Part shown: positions 1 to 8,209 of the stretch, piece by piece
Layout: each line of letters begins with the position of its first letter
Position numbering within the stretch: position 1 is the first letter of the stretch
Assembly (NCBI RefSeq): GCF_016722965.1
Contig: NZ_JAEQNB010000005.1
Location: 62,001-126,000, forward strand
Length of the DNA stretch: 64,000 nucleotides
Reading direction: 5' to 3'
Source of the DNA: Tumebacillus amylolyticus
GTDB lineage: Bacteria; Bacillota; Bacilli; Tumebacillales; Tumebacillaceae
Program-made: the position numbers and the translations under genes
The notes under the pieces: model-generated
Told to the model about the DNA's origin: nothing
What the model saw: the letters and a program-made list of their open reading frames with translations, nothing else
Databases searched by the model: none

Positions 1-1
1 C

Positions 2-745
2 GAAGTCGTGGACAAATTCTTGCAAGCGGAAGTGATGACCAACTTAGCGTTGGTCTACAACCACATCGGGGAGTTTGACCGTTCCTTGGAACTGTATGAA
101 ACCTCCCAGAACTTGCTCGAAGGTTCGACGAACCTCCATCATCTGGCCGCGAACTACATGGGACTTGGGAATTCGTACTTCGGCAAGAAAGAATACCGTC
201 TCGCCGAGGACTATTGCCAACAAGCGATTACCATCTACAAAAACTTGAATCAAGTTCGCCAGTCGATCTTAATCAAGGAAAACTTCGGCATCCTGCTTAG
301 CGAACGCGGCGACAACGAAGGGGCACTTCAAACGTTATTGGAATGCCTGCAAGAATACACGGAGCACGGCTTTGACAGTCAGACGTCCAACACGCATGCC
401 GAGATTGCCAAACTCTTGATTCAGATGAACTCTCTGGACGAAGCGGAAGCACATCTCGAACGAGCCAAACAACTTTGCGAACCGGACACCGTCTACCACG
501 CGCAATGCTACTACGTGAATTCCTTGCTTCTTGCTGCACGAGGAGACTTGCACGCTGCCGTTCCCGAAGCCAGACGTGCCCTCGACATGTACTATTCCGT
601 CGAGGCCCTGCAAGACTACAACAGAACCAGCCTACATCTTAGCGATTTGTACAAACAGTTGGACGACTACAAGTCCTCCACCGAAGTGCTAGAAGAAACG
701 CAAATCGCTATGCAAAAATATCTACGAAAAAAGGGGATGTTCTAA
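2..745 (+). CDS. TPR-repeat regulator, RRNPP/Rap-like (5' end outside window)
   Basis: The reading frame is open to the left window edge, so this is the C-terminal part (about 247 aa) of a longer protein. It is built of successive TPR-like helical hairpins, for example around A-N-Y-M-G-L-G-N-S-Y-F and later L-D-E-A-E-A-H-L. This is the architecture of the peptide-binding half of RRNPP quorum-sensing receptors (Rap, NprR, PlcR), and an N-terminal helix-turn-helix is expected upstream but cannot be seen. The stop codon is followed after one base by the start of a 41-aa secreted peptide, the classic receptor/propeptide arrangement. The function is inferred from architecture and context, and a general TPR protein remains possible. 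Confidence 0.75.
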   Translation, partial: EVVDKFLQAEVMTNLALVYNHIGEFDRSLELYETSQNLLEGSTNLHHLAANYMGLGNSYFGKKEYRLAEDYCQQAITIYKNLNQVRQSILIKENFGILLSERGDNEGALQTLLECLQEYTEHGFDSQTSNTHAEIAKLLIQMNSLDEAEAHLERAKQLCEPDTVYHAQCYYVNSLLLAARGDLHAAVPEARRALDMYYSVEALQDYNRTSLHLSDLYKQLDDYKSSTEVLEETQIAMQKYLRKKGMF

Positions 746-746
746 C

Positions 747-872
747 ATGAAAAAATTCTTCGCCCTCACTCTGCTCGCTGCTCTCGTACTCGGTTTGTCG
801 TTGCCGGCAACTGTCAAAACGCAAGCGATCTGGAACGAACATGAGCCGATGGTCATCACCAACGCTCTGTAA
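747..872 (+). CDS. Small secreted peptide, candidate Phr-like pheromone precursor (41 aa)
   Basis: A 41-codon ORF starts one base after the TPR gene, with the SD AAGGGGATG overlapping the end of that gene. The peptide has a Lys-Lys N-terminus, a hydrophobic core (residues 6-19) and an L-P-A-T-V-K-T-Q-A region that could be a signal-peptidase site. The 14 or so C-terminal residues are A-I-W-N-E-H-E-P-M-V-I-T-N-A-L. Residues Q26, A27, W29, P34 and M35 recur at exactly the same positions in the peptide at 15008-15265, which also follows a TPR regulator gene. The likely role is an exported propeptide whose processed fragment is re-imported to act on the upstream receptor. The mature form cannot be deduced from sequence alone. 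Confidence 0.72.
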   Translation: MKKFFALTLLAALVLGLSLPATVKTQAIWNEHEPMVITNAL

Positions 873-899
873 GTCCGTCACCCATTCTCCATTTGTAAC

Positions 900-943
900 A
901 AAAAAGCATGCACACCTCCTCACGGAGTGGTGCATGCTTTTTT
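900..943. terminator. Bidirectional hairpin terminator
   Basis: AAAAAAGCATGCAC and GTGCATGCTTTTTT flank a short loop. The A- and T-tracts suit termination of both the plus-strand TPR/peptide unit and the minus-strand gene ending at 950. Confidence 0.85.
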
Positions 944-949
944 ACTTGC

Positions 950-1192
950 TCATGAGACCGAGCGGCGAAGATGTTCTTCTTGCACGTCGCCTTCCAGACG
1001 GGCGATTGTCATCTCGCGGTGGGCTTGTTCTTGCTGTTCCATGTGAACGCGCATCCCGTAATCGGTCCACGTGTAATGCGGCACATACGGCCCCATCGAA
1101 TAACCCAGATTGGCCGAACCCAGCGCCTCCAAACAAGCCAAGAGAAACGCCGCAATCCCCGTCACGACCTTGCGCAACCATCCACGCAACAT
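950..1192 (-). CDS. Small membrane-associated protein of unknown function (80 aa)
   Basis: An 80-aa ORF with a clear SD (GGGAGGTGAGAGG directly before ATG). The N-terminal 25 residues are basic then hydrophobic (V-T-G-I-A-A-F-L-L-A-C-L-E-A), suggesting a membrane anchor. A Tyr/Pro-rich linker and a charged Glu/Arg-rich tail follow. An overlapping 79-aa frame at 942-1181 lacks such a signal and was rejected. No family is recognised. The gene lies just downstream of the EamA transporter and could be co-transcribed with it. Confidence 0.6.
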   Translation of the reverse strand: MLRGWLRKVVTGIAAFLLACLEALGSANLGYSMGPYVPHYTWTDYGMRVHMEQQEQAHREMTIARLEGDVQEEHLRRSVS

Positions 1193-1214
1193 CCTCTCAC
1201 CTCCCGCTGACAGT

Positions 1215-2111
1215 CTACGCGCGTTCGTCCCGCCGTAGAAGCAAGCGTCCGGCGCGGGAGAAGGAATACACGCCGAGGATCACCAACAGACAGCCGATGA
1301 GTTGCATCCACGACAAGCGCTCCCCCAACAGGAGATACGCCAGTACCGCCGTGAACACCGGATTGAAATTCAAGAACATCCCGGCCGCCGTACCGCCGAG
1401 TTTTTGCACCCCGATGTTCCAGAGCACCATCGCCGCTACGGTGGAGAGCAAGCCGCTGTAGAGCAGCGACCACCAGAACACGGCGTTCGGTTCGTGGATC
1501 GTGAAATTCCCCACGTTAAACGGCAAGAGCATCAGCAAGCCGAACAGCCCGGAGTAGAGCGTGGACATCATCGGCGACACATGGCGCATCGCCCATTTGC
1601 CGAAGACGGAATACAGCCCCCACATCGTGACGGCGGCAAGCATCCAGAGGTCGCCGGCGTTGAATTTCATGTGCAGCAACCGCCCGAGATCGCCGCCCGA
1701 CAACACGACCAGCACTCCGCAAAGCGAGAGCAGCATGGAGAGTCCCTGCAACCAGTGGAGCCGTTCCCGCAGAAGCAAGTACGAGAACAGCGCGATCGAC
1801 ACCGGGTTCAACGTGGAAAGCAATCCGACGTTGGTCGCCGTCGTGCGCTCCAACGCCCAGAACATAAACAGATAGAACAGCACGACGCCCGTCAGCCCCA
1901 TCAGCACAAGCGGCAAGATCGCCTTGCGCGGGGGCAGGAGCTTGCGTTCACGCCAGTAGACGAGCGGGAATAGACAGAGAACCGCCACGAGAAACCGCAA
2001 AAACGTAAGCGTCATCGAGGAGGCATGTCCGACGAGAAACTTGCTCACGACAAAATTGCCGCCCCAGAGAAAACTCGTGAAGAGCAGGAGAAACGAATAG
2101 AGAGATCGCAT
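1215..2111 (-). CDS. EamA/DMT-superfamily transporter
   Basis: A 298-aa protein with about ten hydrophobic segments and two internally similar EamA halves (residues ~5-140 and ~150-290), each with the pattern of a G-G-N-F/A-A-G-M entry helix and a closing L-L-G-E-R-L motif. This is the drug/metabolite transporter fold used for export of amino acids, nucleobases or toxic metabolites, and the substrate cannot be predicted. An SD (GAAGGAAAGG) lies upstream of the ATG. The length is typical for the family. Confidence 0.92.
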   Translation of the reverse strand: MRSLYSFLLLFTSFLWGGNFVVSKFLVGHASSMTLTFLRFLVAVLCLFPLVYWRERKLLPPRKAILPLVLMGLTGVVLFYLFMFWALERTTATNVGLLSTLNPVSIALFSYLLLRERLHWLQGLSMLLSLCGVLVVLSGGDLGRLLHMKFNAGDLWMLAAVTMWGLYSVFGKWAMRHVSPMMSTLYSGLFGLLMLLPFNVGNFTIHEPNAVFWWSLLYSGLLSTVAAMVLWNIGVQKLGGTAAGMFLNFNPVFTAVLAYLLLGERLSWMQLIGCLLVILGVYSFSRAGRLLLRRDERA

Positions 2112-2192
2112 CGAAAAAACCTTTCCTTCTAGCTTCTAGTTTGTTTCTATCTCCGAAAGAATCTCTCTTATCGTACCATACACCCTGCTTCT

Positions 2193-2588
2193 TCACAGCT
2201 TGATTTTTTCAAACCATATGGAGGACAACGCCAGCTCCCAGATCGCGTCCTCGCCTTGTTGCTCGGCGTACCAGGCCCGGTTGCGCGGGAAGCTCGGCAA
2301 CCCTACACGCTCTTCGACGAGCAACCACGGGTTGGGAATCCCTCCACGGCAGAGCGCACGTCGAGCGCTCACCAGACAGCTCTCCGCGCCCTCACACGCT
2401 TGAAATTTGCGGGTATACGGGGAGAGTTCGCCAAACGCAAACAGCAGCAATCGCGACGCTCCCTTGCGCCATTCGACAACCCGCTCATCCTCCGCCATGA
2501 TTCCGCTTCTCTCCAACCGCTTTCCGTGGGCAATCGCTTCTTGCAACAACTCCAGCACTTGCCTCTCCATCTGTTTGCGAATCGGCAT
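2193..2588 (-). CDS. Conserved-looking hypothetical cytoplasmic protein (131 aa)
   Basis: A 131-aa ORF with balanced charged/hydrophobic composition and no signal peptide or membrane segment. The N-terminal third is helical and charged (Q-M-E-R-Q-V-L-E-L-L-Q-E-A); the C-terminal part contains W, R and P clusters (P-S-F-P-R-N-R-A-W-Y). A GGGTGTGAG stretch upstream of ATG is a modest SD. The ORF occupies a space without a competing gene on either strand. No family is recognised. Confidence 0.6.
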   Translation of the reverse strand: MPIRKQMERQVLELLQEAIAHGKRLERSGIMAEDERVVEWRKGASRLLLFAFGELSPYTRKFQACEGAESCLVSARRALCRGGIPNPWLLVEERVGLPSFPRNRAWYAEQQGEDAIWELALSSIWFEKIKL

Positions 2589-2653
2589 CTCTCACACCCG
2601 CCCCGTTCGTTCATCCACCCCTCCAACATATGCGCGCCCCGCCCGCAAATAGA

Positions 2654-2690
2654 AGAGAGCTGCCCTCCGAGGAGGACAGCTCTCTTTTTT
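2654..2690 (-). terminator. Hairpin terminator of the alpha/beta hydrolase gene
   Basis: AGAGAGCTGCCCTCC and GGAGGACAGCTCTCT form a strong stem directly behind the hydrolase stop codon. The T-tract is longer on the plus strand than on the minus strand. Confidence 0.7.
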
Positions 2691-3486
2691 AGACAGTCAC
2701 GGTTTGGAACAGTTTCTCAAGTTCAGCCGTCACGAGTTGCGGTTGCTCGACCTGCGGGACGTGGGCCGCTTCTTCGAGAATCAAGAGTTCGGCACCCTCG
2801 ACGTGGGCGGCGATGTATTCCCCGACCGGCACTTTGGTCACGCCGTCGTGACGACCCCAGATCACGTGCGTGGGGACCCGAATCTCACAGAGAGAGTCAC
2901 GGAAGTTCATCCGCTCCGTCACATCGGCGAGGTCTTCGTAGCGGCGGCGTCCTTCTAAATTCTGGCGCTTGCTCTCTTCGGTCTGCACAGCGGCAAATCG
3001 CTCCGGTTGGTAGAACACCGCTTGGTCGAACTCGTCCTTCGTGATGTCGGTCGGAATTCGCTCCCGATCCGGGCCGAGGAACACGCCGGCCGTACAGAGC
3101 AAGGCGAGACCCGCCACTCGTTCGGGAGCGGTGAGGGTCGCCTCGATGGAGATCCGTCCGCCGAGCGAGTTACCGATCCAGACCGCCTTGTCCACTCCGC
3201 GAGCGTCGAGCACGCCGGTCATCACCTCGACGTACTGACTCAAGGAAGTGATCTCCGCCGGCCATTTGTCCCCTACAAAACCGGGAATGTCGACGGAGAT
3301 CATCCGTCCGTACTTTTTTAGATACCGCATCTGGTAGGCCCACATCCTGGCCGTACCGCCGACGCCGTGCAGGAAGAGCGCCGTCAGCGGACCTTCTCCT
3401 TCAATCTCATAGACCGAGACCGGAATCCCGAGCACTTTGACTTTCATCCGTTTCACTTTCGGTACACGCTTCCTCTCTCGCAACAT
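2689..3486 (-). CDS. Alpha/beta-hydrolase fold enzyme
   Basis: A 265-aa hydrolase with all hallmarks of the fold: oxyanion-hole region H-G-V-G-G-T-A-R-M-W, nucleophile elbow G-N-S-L-G-G, acid residue in W-G-R-H-D-G-V and catalytic His in E-E-A-A-H-V-P-Q. The substrate is unknown; the layout fits esterases or C-C hydrolases such as the MhpC type. The upstream GGDEF gene ends TGA immediately before ATG (TGAATG), suggesting translational coupling. A GTG ten codons in, or an ATG thirteen codons in, with GAGAGGAAG upstream, are alternative starts. Confidence 0.88.
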   Translation of the reverse strand: MLRERKRVPKVKRMKVKVLGIPVSVYEIEGEGPLTALFLHGVGGTARMWAYQMRYLKKYGRMISVDIPGFVGDKWPAEITSLSQYVEVMTGVLDARGVDKAVWIGNSLGGRISIEATLTAPERVAGLALLCTAGVFLGPDRERIPTDITKDEFDQAVFYQPERFAAVQTEESKRQNLEGRRRYEDLADVTERMNFRDSLCEIRVPTHVIWGRHDGVTKVPVGEYIAAHVEGAELLILEEAAHVPQVEQPQLVTAELEKLFQTVTV

Positions 3487-5610
3487 TCACACTATTTGTT
3501 TTCCTGAATAACTGCGACGCGCCGTGTCGATGCGTTCCAACAACACCGGCTCTTCGTCCGCGCTGCCAAGCGTCACCACCGTCAGATCGATTGCGACGTG
3601 CCCGACATGGTGGAAGGAATGCTTGGCGAACGCTTCGTGAATCCGTTTCGAGATGATCCCGAGATCGCACTCGGGGATGCCTTTGACGACGACGAGAAAC
3701 TCATCGTCCATATAGCGGCAGATCAAGTCATCTCCGCGCATCGTGTTCTTCAAGAGATAGGACACGTCGATCAGCACACGGTTGCCGACTTCGAAACCGT
3801 ACTGATCGTTGATCGTCCGCATGCCCAGGATGTCGACCAAGAGGAAATGCATGGGAAAGTGGGTCTGGTTCTCACAGAGCGAGCGCAGTTTGCGGCGCAG
3901 GTAGTGAATCGTGTGCAGTCCGGTCAACGCATCGACGAACAAACGCTGGTCGAACTCCGAACTGTACACCGCTACCCGGTTGCGCCCCATCTCCTTGGCT
4001 CCCCAGTACAGCGACTGGTCAGCCTTCTCCAACAGATCGCTCGGCGACAGCGCATCATGCTCTTGCAAATGAGCGATGCCGACCGATATCGTGATGTTCT
4101 TGACCGTGTGTTCTTGGTAGACGAACTGATGGTCTTGGATCTTCCGACGGACTTCCTCTCCGAGTTCATAAGCTTGTGTCATCGTCATCCGACCGATTGC
4201 CACAAACTCCTCGCCGCCGTAACGGGCGAGCAAGACACCATGTTGTACACAGACCGACTTGGCGATCATCGCGACTTGGCGCAACACCTCATCGCCGACA
4301 ATATGCCCATAGATATCATTATACTTCTTAAAATAGTCGATATCAAAGATGATCAAGCATAAGTCTTCTCCGGTGGTCTTCGCCTGTTGGAACTGACAGT
4401 CCAATTGCTCGTAAAAATATTGGTAGTTGTACAACCCCGTCAACTGGTTGATGATCGCGGCCCGCTCCAATTCTTCATAGATATGGTTGCGGTCGAGAAT
4501 GATCGAGACTTGGTTTGCCAAAAAACCCAACTGCTTCTGATGATCTTGCTTAAAGCCAAACGAGTGCGGCTTTCCCATGCAGATGACGCCGAACACTTCC
4601 GTCTTGCCCACCAGCGGCACGAGGATGTAGGAGCGTGCCTCCCAGTCCGGGAACAATTCGAGACTCCCTTTGACCTTGGGCACGGAGATGACGTTGCGCT
4701 CTCGAATCGCTCGTTCCAGCAACTCGTGACGGACGTTCTCCACCAGTACCTCGTCGCGGTCGTCCAAGCCTTGGTACGACCCGTCCGGGAGTTTCTTGAG
4801 CAGCATCACTTGTCGTGCGTCGGTGAGGTCATGCGCGATGTGAAACGTTTTCTGGTAGATCGTCGAGAGGTCTTTCGCCATGCTCAACTGAATGCAGGCG
4901 TAGTTGACGCGGTTCGACCACTGCAAGTGGGAGACGGTGCGGATGACGCTGGTAACGGCCGCCACAGGCACCGCGATCACCAGCAACGTATACGCGCCCA
5001 GGTGCCGCTCCAACAGGTCCCCGAGCATCGCCAGCGGAAACACCGCGAGATAGATGAACGATTCCCACATCACCGCGTTCAAACCCGTACGAATCGAAAA
5101 GTGCCTCTGTCGCAAAAACAAATTCACGTGAATGATCAGATGATTGAAGACAAAAAACACAATCCCGACGATGAACAGCTTCACAACCTTCGAGCCATAC
5201 TCCATGTTGTTCGCCAGAAGCACCGGCTCTACGAGCGAGTACGCGAGATACCCCGCCATCAGACAGATCACTTTCAACGCCGGATTGGTGAAGATCGCCA
5301 TCTTGCGCGACTTGTGGGCCAACAACAGCGTCCCCACCAACTCACCCAAGAAATTCACCCACAGCGCCGTCGCGATGTCATACGTCATCACGAAGTAGAA
5401 CGTAAACACCAACTCCAGCGAAATCAACATCGAAGGCAACGTGACCGGAAACACGACCGACAGAGCCATCAAAGCTGTGCCGAACAGATAGAGAAGCCAG
5501 CTGTTCGCCGTGAGATGGAACGGATGCTGCAACAGAACAATCAGACCCGCCGTGATCAGGACCACCTCAAACAGATACCCCATGCGGTACCACGCCTTGG
5601 CTTTTACCAT
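3487..5610 (-). CDS. Membrane GAF protein with tandem GGDEF domains (one canonical, one degenerate)
   Basis: A protein of about 707 aa. Residues ~1-235 hold six to seven membrane segments of a MASE-like sensor. A GAF-like domain follows (~240-385). A first GGDEF domain carries a canonical G-G-E-E-F active site with D-I-D-Y-F-K-K-Y-N-D, so diguanylate cyclase activity (2 GTP to c-di-GMP) is expected. A second GGDEF-like domain at the C-terminus starts D-A-L-T-G-L-H but has Y-M-D-D-E-F in place of GGDEF and is probably catalytically altered or regulatory. The ATG at 5610 is preferred over the upstream GTG (5622) because GGGGTGAG lies at good spacing. An alpha/beta hydrolase gene follows in the same transcript. 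Confidence 0.9.
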   Translation of the reverse strand: MVKAKAWYRMGYLFEVVLITAGLIVLLQHPFHLTANSWLLYLFGTALMALSVVFPVTLPSMLISLELVFTFYFVMTYDIATALWVNFLGELVGTLLLAHKSRKMAIFTNPALKVICLMAGYLAYSLVEPVLLANNMEYGSKVVKLFIVGIVFFVFNHLIIHVNLFLRQRHFSIRTGLNAVMWESFIYLAVFPLAMLGDLLERHLGAYTLLVIAVPVAAVTSVIRTVSHLQWSNRVNYACIQLSMAKDLSTIYQKTFHIAHDLTDARQVMLLKKLPDGSYQGLDDRDEVLVENVRHELLERAIRERNVISVPKVKGSLELFPDWEARSYILVPLVGKTEVFGVICMGKPHSFGFKQDHQKQLGFLANQVSIILDRNHIYEELERAAIINQLTGLYNYQYFYEQLDCQFQQAKTTGEDLCLIIFDIDYFKKYNDIYGHIVGDEVLRQVAMIAKSVCVQHGVLLARYGGEEFVAIGRMTMTQAYELGEEVRRKIQDHQFVYQEHTVKNITISVGIAHLQEHDALSPSDLLEKADQSLYWGAKEMGRNRVAVYSSEFDQRLFVDALTGLHTIHYLRRKLRSLCENQTHFPMHFLLVDILGMRTINDQYGFEVGNRVLIDVSYLLKNTMRGDDLICRYMDDEFLVVVKGIPECDLGIISKRIHEAFAKHSFHHVGHVAIDLTVVTLGSADEEPVLLERIDTARRSYSGKQIV

Positions 5611-5798
5611 TCTCACTCTCACCCCGTCCTCTTCGAGCGAACGTTTTTCCTACCTTTATGTAAGTTCTCTGACAGTTAGAACGTTTCGACGAAGGAAATG
5701 ATTCTCAGGTACTATTCTACATTTCGATTTCCGAAACCTGTTAAAATCAGGGAACTTCTGAAATAATTTGACTCAACCGAAACATTTAAGTCGCAGAA

Positions 5799-5829
5799 AG
5801 GCACCCTTGAGTTTAGGGTGCCTTTTTTT
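5799..5829. terminator. Hairpin terminator overlapping the 3' end of a small gene
   Basis: GGCACCC-TTGAGTTTA-GGGTGCC followed by seven T on the plus strand. On the minus strand it overlaps the last codons and stop of the 57-aa ORF. Confidence 0.75.
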
Positions 5830-5986
5830 CATACTCCTCTGCAACTTCCCAACCTTCATACGCTTCGACAACGCCCGGGCGCATCTCTTTCATAAACGAG
5901 AGCGCTTCTTCGACCGAGTCGCAATCGGTAACGCGCGCCTTCTGGACGGAACCGTCCTTCATCTTCAACGATACTTTTACTACCAA
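5813..5986 (-). CDS. Small protein with TTG start (57 aa), unknown function
   Basis: A TTG-initiated ORF preceded by GGAGGTG at good spacing. The 57-aa product begins (M)-V-V-K-V-S-L-K-M-K-D-G-S-V, continues with K-A-R-V-T-D-C-D-S-V-E-E-A, and ends with an acidic Glu/Tyr-rich helix. The alternation K-V-S-L-K...R-V-T suggests a small beta-alpha fold. The terminator overlapping its stop supports a real transcription unit. No family is recognised. The TTG start may cause automated pipelines to miss it. Confidence 0.6.
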   Translation of the reverse strand: MVVKVSLKMKDGSVQKARVTDCDSVEEALSFMKEMRPGVVEAYEGWEVAEEYEKKAP

Positions 5987-6013
5987 TGCCTCACACCTCC
6001 GACTCCAGTATAC

Positions 6014-6053
6014 AAAAAAAGAAACCCTCGCGCTTGGCGGAGGGTTTCTTTTC
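6014..6053 (-). terminator. Terminator of peptide-binding lipoprotein gene 1
   Basis: GAAACCCTC-CGCCAAGCGC-GAGGGTTTC followed by T7 on the minus strand, 10 bases behind the stop codon. Confidence 0.88.
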
Positions 6054-6061
6054 GGTGAAAA

Positions 6062-7714
6062 TTAGTTCTTGCCTTCGATAGAAACGCCCTTGAGGTCGGA
6101 CGACGGAGCGGAAACGTGGGTGACCCAGCCTTTGACGTACGGCTTGGTGAGAACCGCAGATGCGCGGAAGAAGATCGGGCCAACCGGCATATCTTCCATG
6201 AGGATTTTCTCAGCGTCGTACATCGACTGCATGCGCTTCTTCGGATCAGCTTCCTTCTGCGCGGAGTGGATGAGATCATCGTATTTCGCGTTGGAGTAGC
6301 CGTTTTCGTTGAAGTCGCCGCCGGTAACCCACATGTCGAGGAAGGTCATCGGGTCGTTGTAGTCTGCACCCCACAGGGAAACGACGATATCGTAGTCACG
6401 GTCGGTGGTGCGCTTCAGGCGCAGTTTGAACGGAACGTTCTCGACTTCGACGTCGATGCCGAGGTTTTGGCGCCATTGTTCTTTGATGAACTCGGACGCT
6501 TTCTTGGAGACGTCACCATCGTCAGACAGCATCTTGGTAGCCGGGAACGAGGTCATGCCGAGTTCTTTCAGGCCTTCTGCGAGCAGGTCTTTCGCTTTCG
6601 CAGCGTTTTCTTTGCGCTTGATCAGGTCGCCGTTGTCAGCGCGGAAGTCGCCGCCGTTGCCGTTGGAGGTGCCGGTCGGAACGAAGCCGGTCGCGCCTTT
6701 GGTACCGTTGTGGTACACGATGTCAGCGTATTGGTCGCCGTCTACCGCGTAGGTCAGCGCTTTGCGGACTTTTGCGTTGGTGAAGAGTTTGTTTTTCTCG
6801 TTATATTGGAAGTAACCGTTGGTCAACTCCGGCACGGTGCCGAATTCTTTGGAGTCTTTGTAACGGTCGATTTGATCGCGAACGAGGGCGATACGGTCGA
6901 GTTGACCCGCTTGGTACAGGTTTTCCAGTGCGCCGGAATCCTTGACGACTTGGTAGTTCGCCTTGGTCAGCTTGACGGAGCCTTTGTCCCAGTAGTTGTC
7001 GTTTTTCTCGAGGGTTGCGGATTGCTCATGCACCCAAGAGGTCATTTTGAACGGCCCGTTGAACAGAACTTTGTCTGCGTCGCCGCCGTACTTGTCAGCT
7101 TTGCTTTCGACGAATTCCTTCTTCTGCGGGTAGAAGAGCGGGAAGGACATTTGTTCTGCGAAGAACGGAACCGGATGCTCAAGGGTTACGACGAGGGTCT
7201 TGTCATCCTTCGCTTTTACGCCGACTTCGTCAGCGGTGCCTTTGCCTTGGTTGTAAGCGTCGCCGCCTTTGACCCATGCGAGCATGAATGCGTATTGGGA
7301 TGCGGTTTTCGGATCGAGGGTGCGCTTCCACGCGTACTCGAAGTCTTTCGCGGTTACGTTGGTGCCGTCCGACCATTTCGAGTCGTCACGCAGGTTGAAG
7401 GTGTAGGTCAGGCCGTCGTCGGAGACTTTCCAGTCTTTCGCAACGCCCGGTACTGCTTTACCCGATTTATCAAGACGGGTCAGGCCTTCCATAACTTGAC
7501 CCAGCATGTTGAATGCAATGTTGTCAGTAGCTTTGGAGGAGTCCAGAGACGGGATCTCGTCAGCGAGAGCCAGGTTGATCTCTTGAGCTTCTGCCGCTTT
7601 GGTGCTGTCACCGGTGTTCGTGCTTGCCTTGTCATCGGAGCCGCAACCTACCAGCGCTACGCTGGAGAGCATGGTTACTGCTACGCCAATACCCAACCAC
7701 TTCTTTGCTTTCAT
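6062..7714 (-). CDS. OppA-type peptide-binding lipoprotein 1
   Basis: A 550-aa extracellular solute-binding protein of family 5 (SBP_bac_5). A lipoprotein signal ends in L-V-G-C, with Cys24 the expected lipidation site. The mature region shows the usual peptide-binder features, including D-E-I-P-S-L-D, the T-F-N-L-R-D-D-S-K-W-S-D-G motif and W-G-A-D-Y-N-D-P near the C-terminus. It captures oligopeptides for an Opp ABC importer, but no permease or ATPase genes lie in the window. SD AGGGGGTTCG precedes ATG, and a good sigma-A promoter lies at 7780-7808. It is a close paralogue of the gene at 8210-9862, so it is a local duplication. Confidence 0.95.
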   Translation of the reverse strand: MKAKKWLGIGVAVTMLSSVALVGCGSDDKASTNTGDSTKAAEAQEINLALADEIPSLDSSKATDNIAFNMLGQVMEGLTRLDKSGKAVPGVAKDWKVSDDGLTYTFNLRDDSKWSDGTNVTAKDFEYAWKRTLDPKTASQYAFMLAWVKGGDAYNQGKGTADEVGVKAKDDKTLVVTLEHPVPFFAEQMSFPLFYPQKKEFVESKADKYGGDADKVLFNGPFKMTSWVHEQSATLEKNDNYWDKGSVKLTKANYQVVKDSGALENLYQAGQLDRIALVRDQIDRYKDSKEFGTVPELTNGYFQYNEKNKLFTNAKVRKALTYAVDGDQYADIVYHNGTKGATGFVPTGTSNGNGGDFRADNGDLIKRKENAAKAKDLLAEGLKELGMTSFPATKMLSDDGDVSKKASEFIKEQWRQNLGIDVEVENVPFKLRLKRTTDRDYDIVVSLWGADYNDPMTFLDMWVTGGDFNENGYSNAKYDDLIHSAQKEADPKKRMQSMYDAEKILMEDMPVGPIFFRASAVLTKPYVKGWVTHVSAPSSDLKGVSIEGKN

Positions 7715-7779
7715 CTTTAATCGAACCCCCTAAAAATTGTCTCTTTTCTGTTTTTTGCGACTATTTCGTCTACAACGAC

Positions 7780-7808
7780 AATATAGCATGGACAAGCGGG
7801 TAAATCAA
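7780..7808 (-). promoter_or_regulatory. Sigma-A promoter of peptide-binding lipoprotein gene 1
   Basis: On the minus strand TTGATT (7808-7803) and TATATT (7785-7780) are separated by 17 bp, about 70 bp upstream of the start codon. Confidence 0.8.
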
Positions 7809-7840
7809 CCCTTTAAAAAAAGATGAAACCCTGTAAGTGC

Positions 7841-7859
7841 TGAGTGAAATATCCACTCA
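7841..7859. repeat. Inverted repeat upstream of the lipoprotein promoter
   Basis: TGAGTG-N7-CACTCA is a perfect 6-bp dyad about 33 bp upstream of the -35 box of the minus-strand promoter, a position suited to an activator or repressor. No protein could be assigned. Confidence 0.4.
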
Positions 7860-7944
7860 AAGTGATCTTCTACCAACACTTTACGTCACAAAGTTGTAAA
7901 ATAGAACGTTTCGAGACACACTACAGGCAAAGGAGGTTTTGCGG

Positions 7945-8154
7945 ATGGATTGGATGCAGGACTTGGAGCAGCGCCTACAGGACCGAGAGTTGTTTCAGCT
8001 CTCCATCGACGGGCAGATCTACACCGTGGATGCCCGCGGGTCTCAGATCACCTTCACAAACGAACACGGACGCACCGAGACGTTCTCGACGCCCGATCAC
8101 TTGCAGACCGCCTTGCAGTCTTGGTACGAGAACCCGGTCATCGTCATGATCTAG
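7945..8154 (+). CDS. Small acidic protein, unknown function (69 aa)
   Basis: ATG at 7945 is preceded by AAAGGAGG with 8-nt spacing; an in-frame TTG six bases upstream is less well placed. The product is acidic, without signal peptide. It has a predicted beta-rich middle (F-Q-L-S-I-D-G-Q-I-Y-T-V-D) followed by an alternating strand and a helix containing Q-T-A-L-Q-S-W-Y. It sits between the two peptide-binder genes on the opposite strand and has its own terminator. No family is recognised. Confidence 0.75.
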   Translation: MDWMQDLEQRLQDRELFQLSIDGQIYTVDARGSQITFTNEHGRTETFSTPDHLQTALQSWYENPVIVMI

Positions 8155-8155
8155 C

Positions 8156-8195
8156 AAAAAAAAAGCCGCCCGCATGAGCTGCGGGCGACTTTTTG
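8156..8195. terminator. Convergent terminator between the 69-aa gene and lipoprotein gene 2
   Basis: A9 followed by GCCGCCCGCA-TGAGC-TGCGGGCGAC and a T-tract. The stem could serve both converging genes. Confidence 0.85.
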
Positions 8196-8209
8196 TGTGA
8201 ACCAAGGAA

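Noticed and set aside
942-1181. 79-aa minus-strand ORF overlapping the 80-aa gene
   Set aside because: No SD and Gly/Arg-rich shadow composition; the overlapping frame has an excellent SD and a membrane helix.
841-1461. 206-aa plus-strand ORF over the EamA transporter and 80-aa gene
   Set aside because: Antisense to two better supported genes, crosses a terminator, and has Ser/Pro/Arg-rich shadow composition.
4387-5679. 430-aa plus-strand ORF opposite the tandem GGDEF gene
   Set aside because: Antisense shadow with His/Arg/Gln-rich composition; the minus strand carries clear GAF and GGDEF domains.
5768-6058. 96-aa plus-strand ORF
   Set aside because: Spans two terminators and the TTG-started 57-aa gene on the other strand; no SD.
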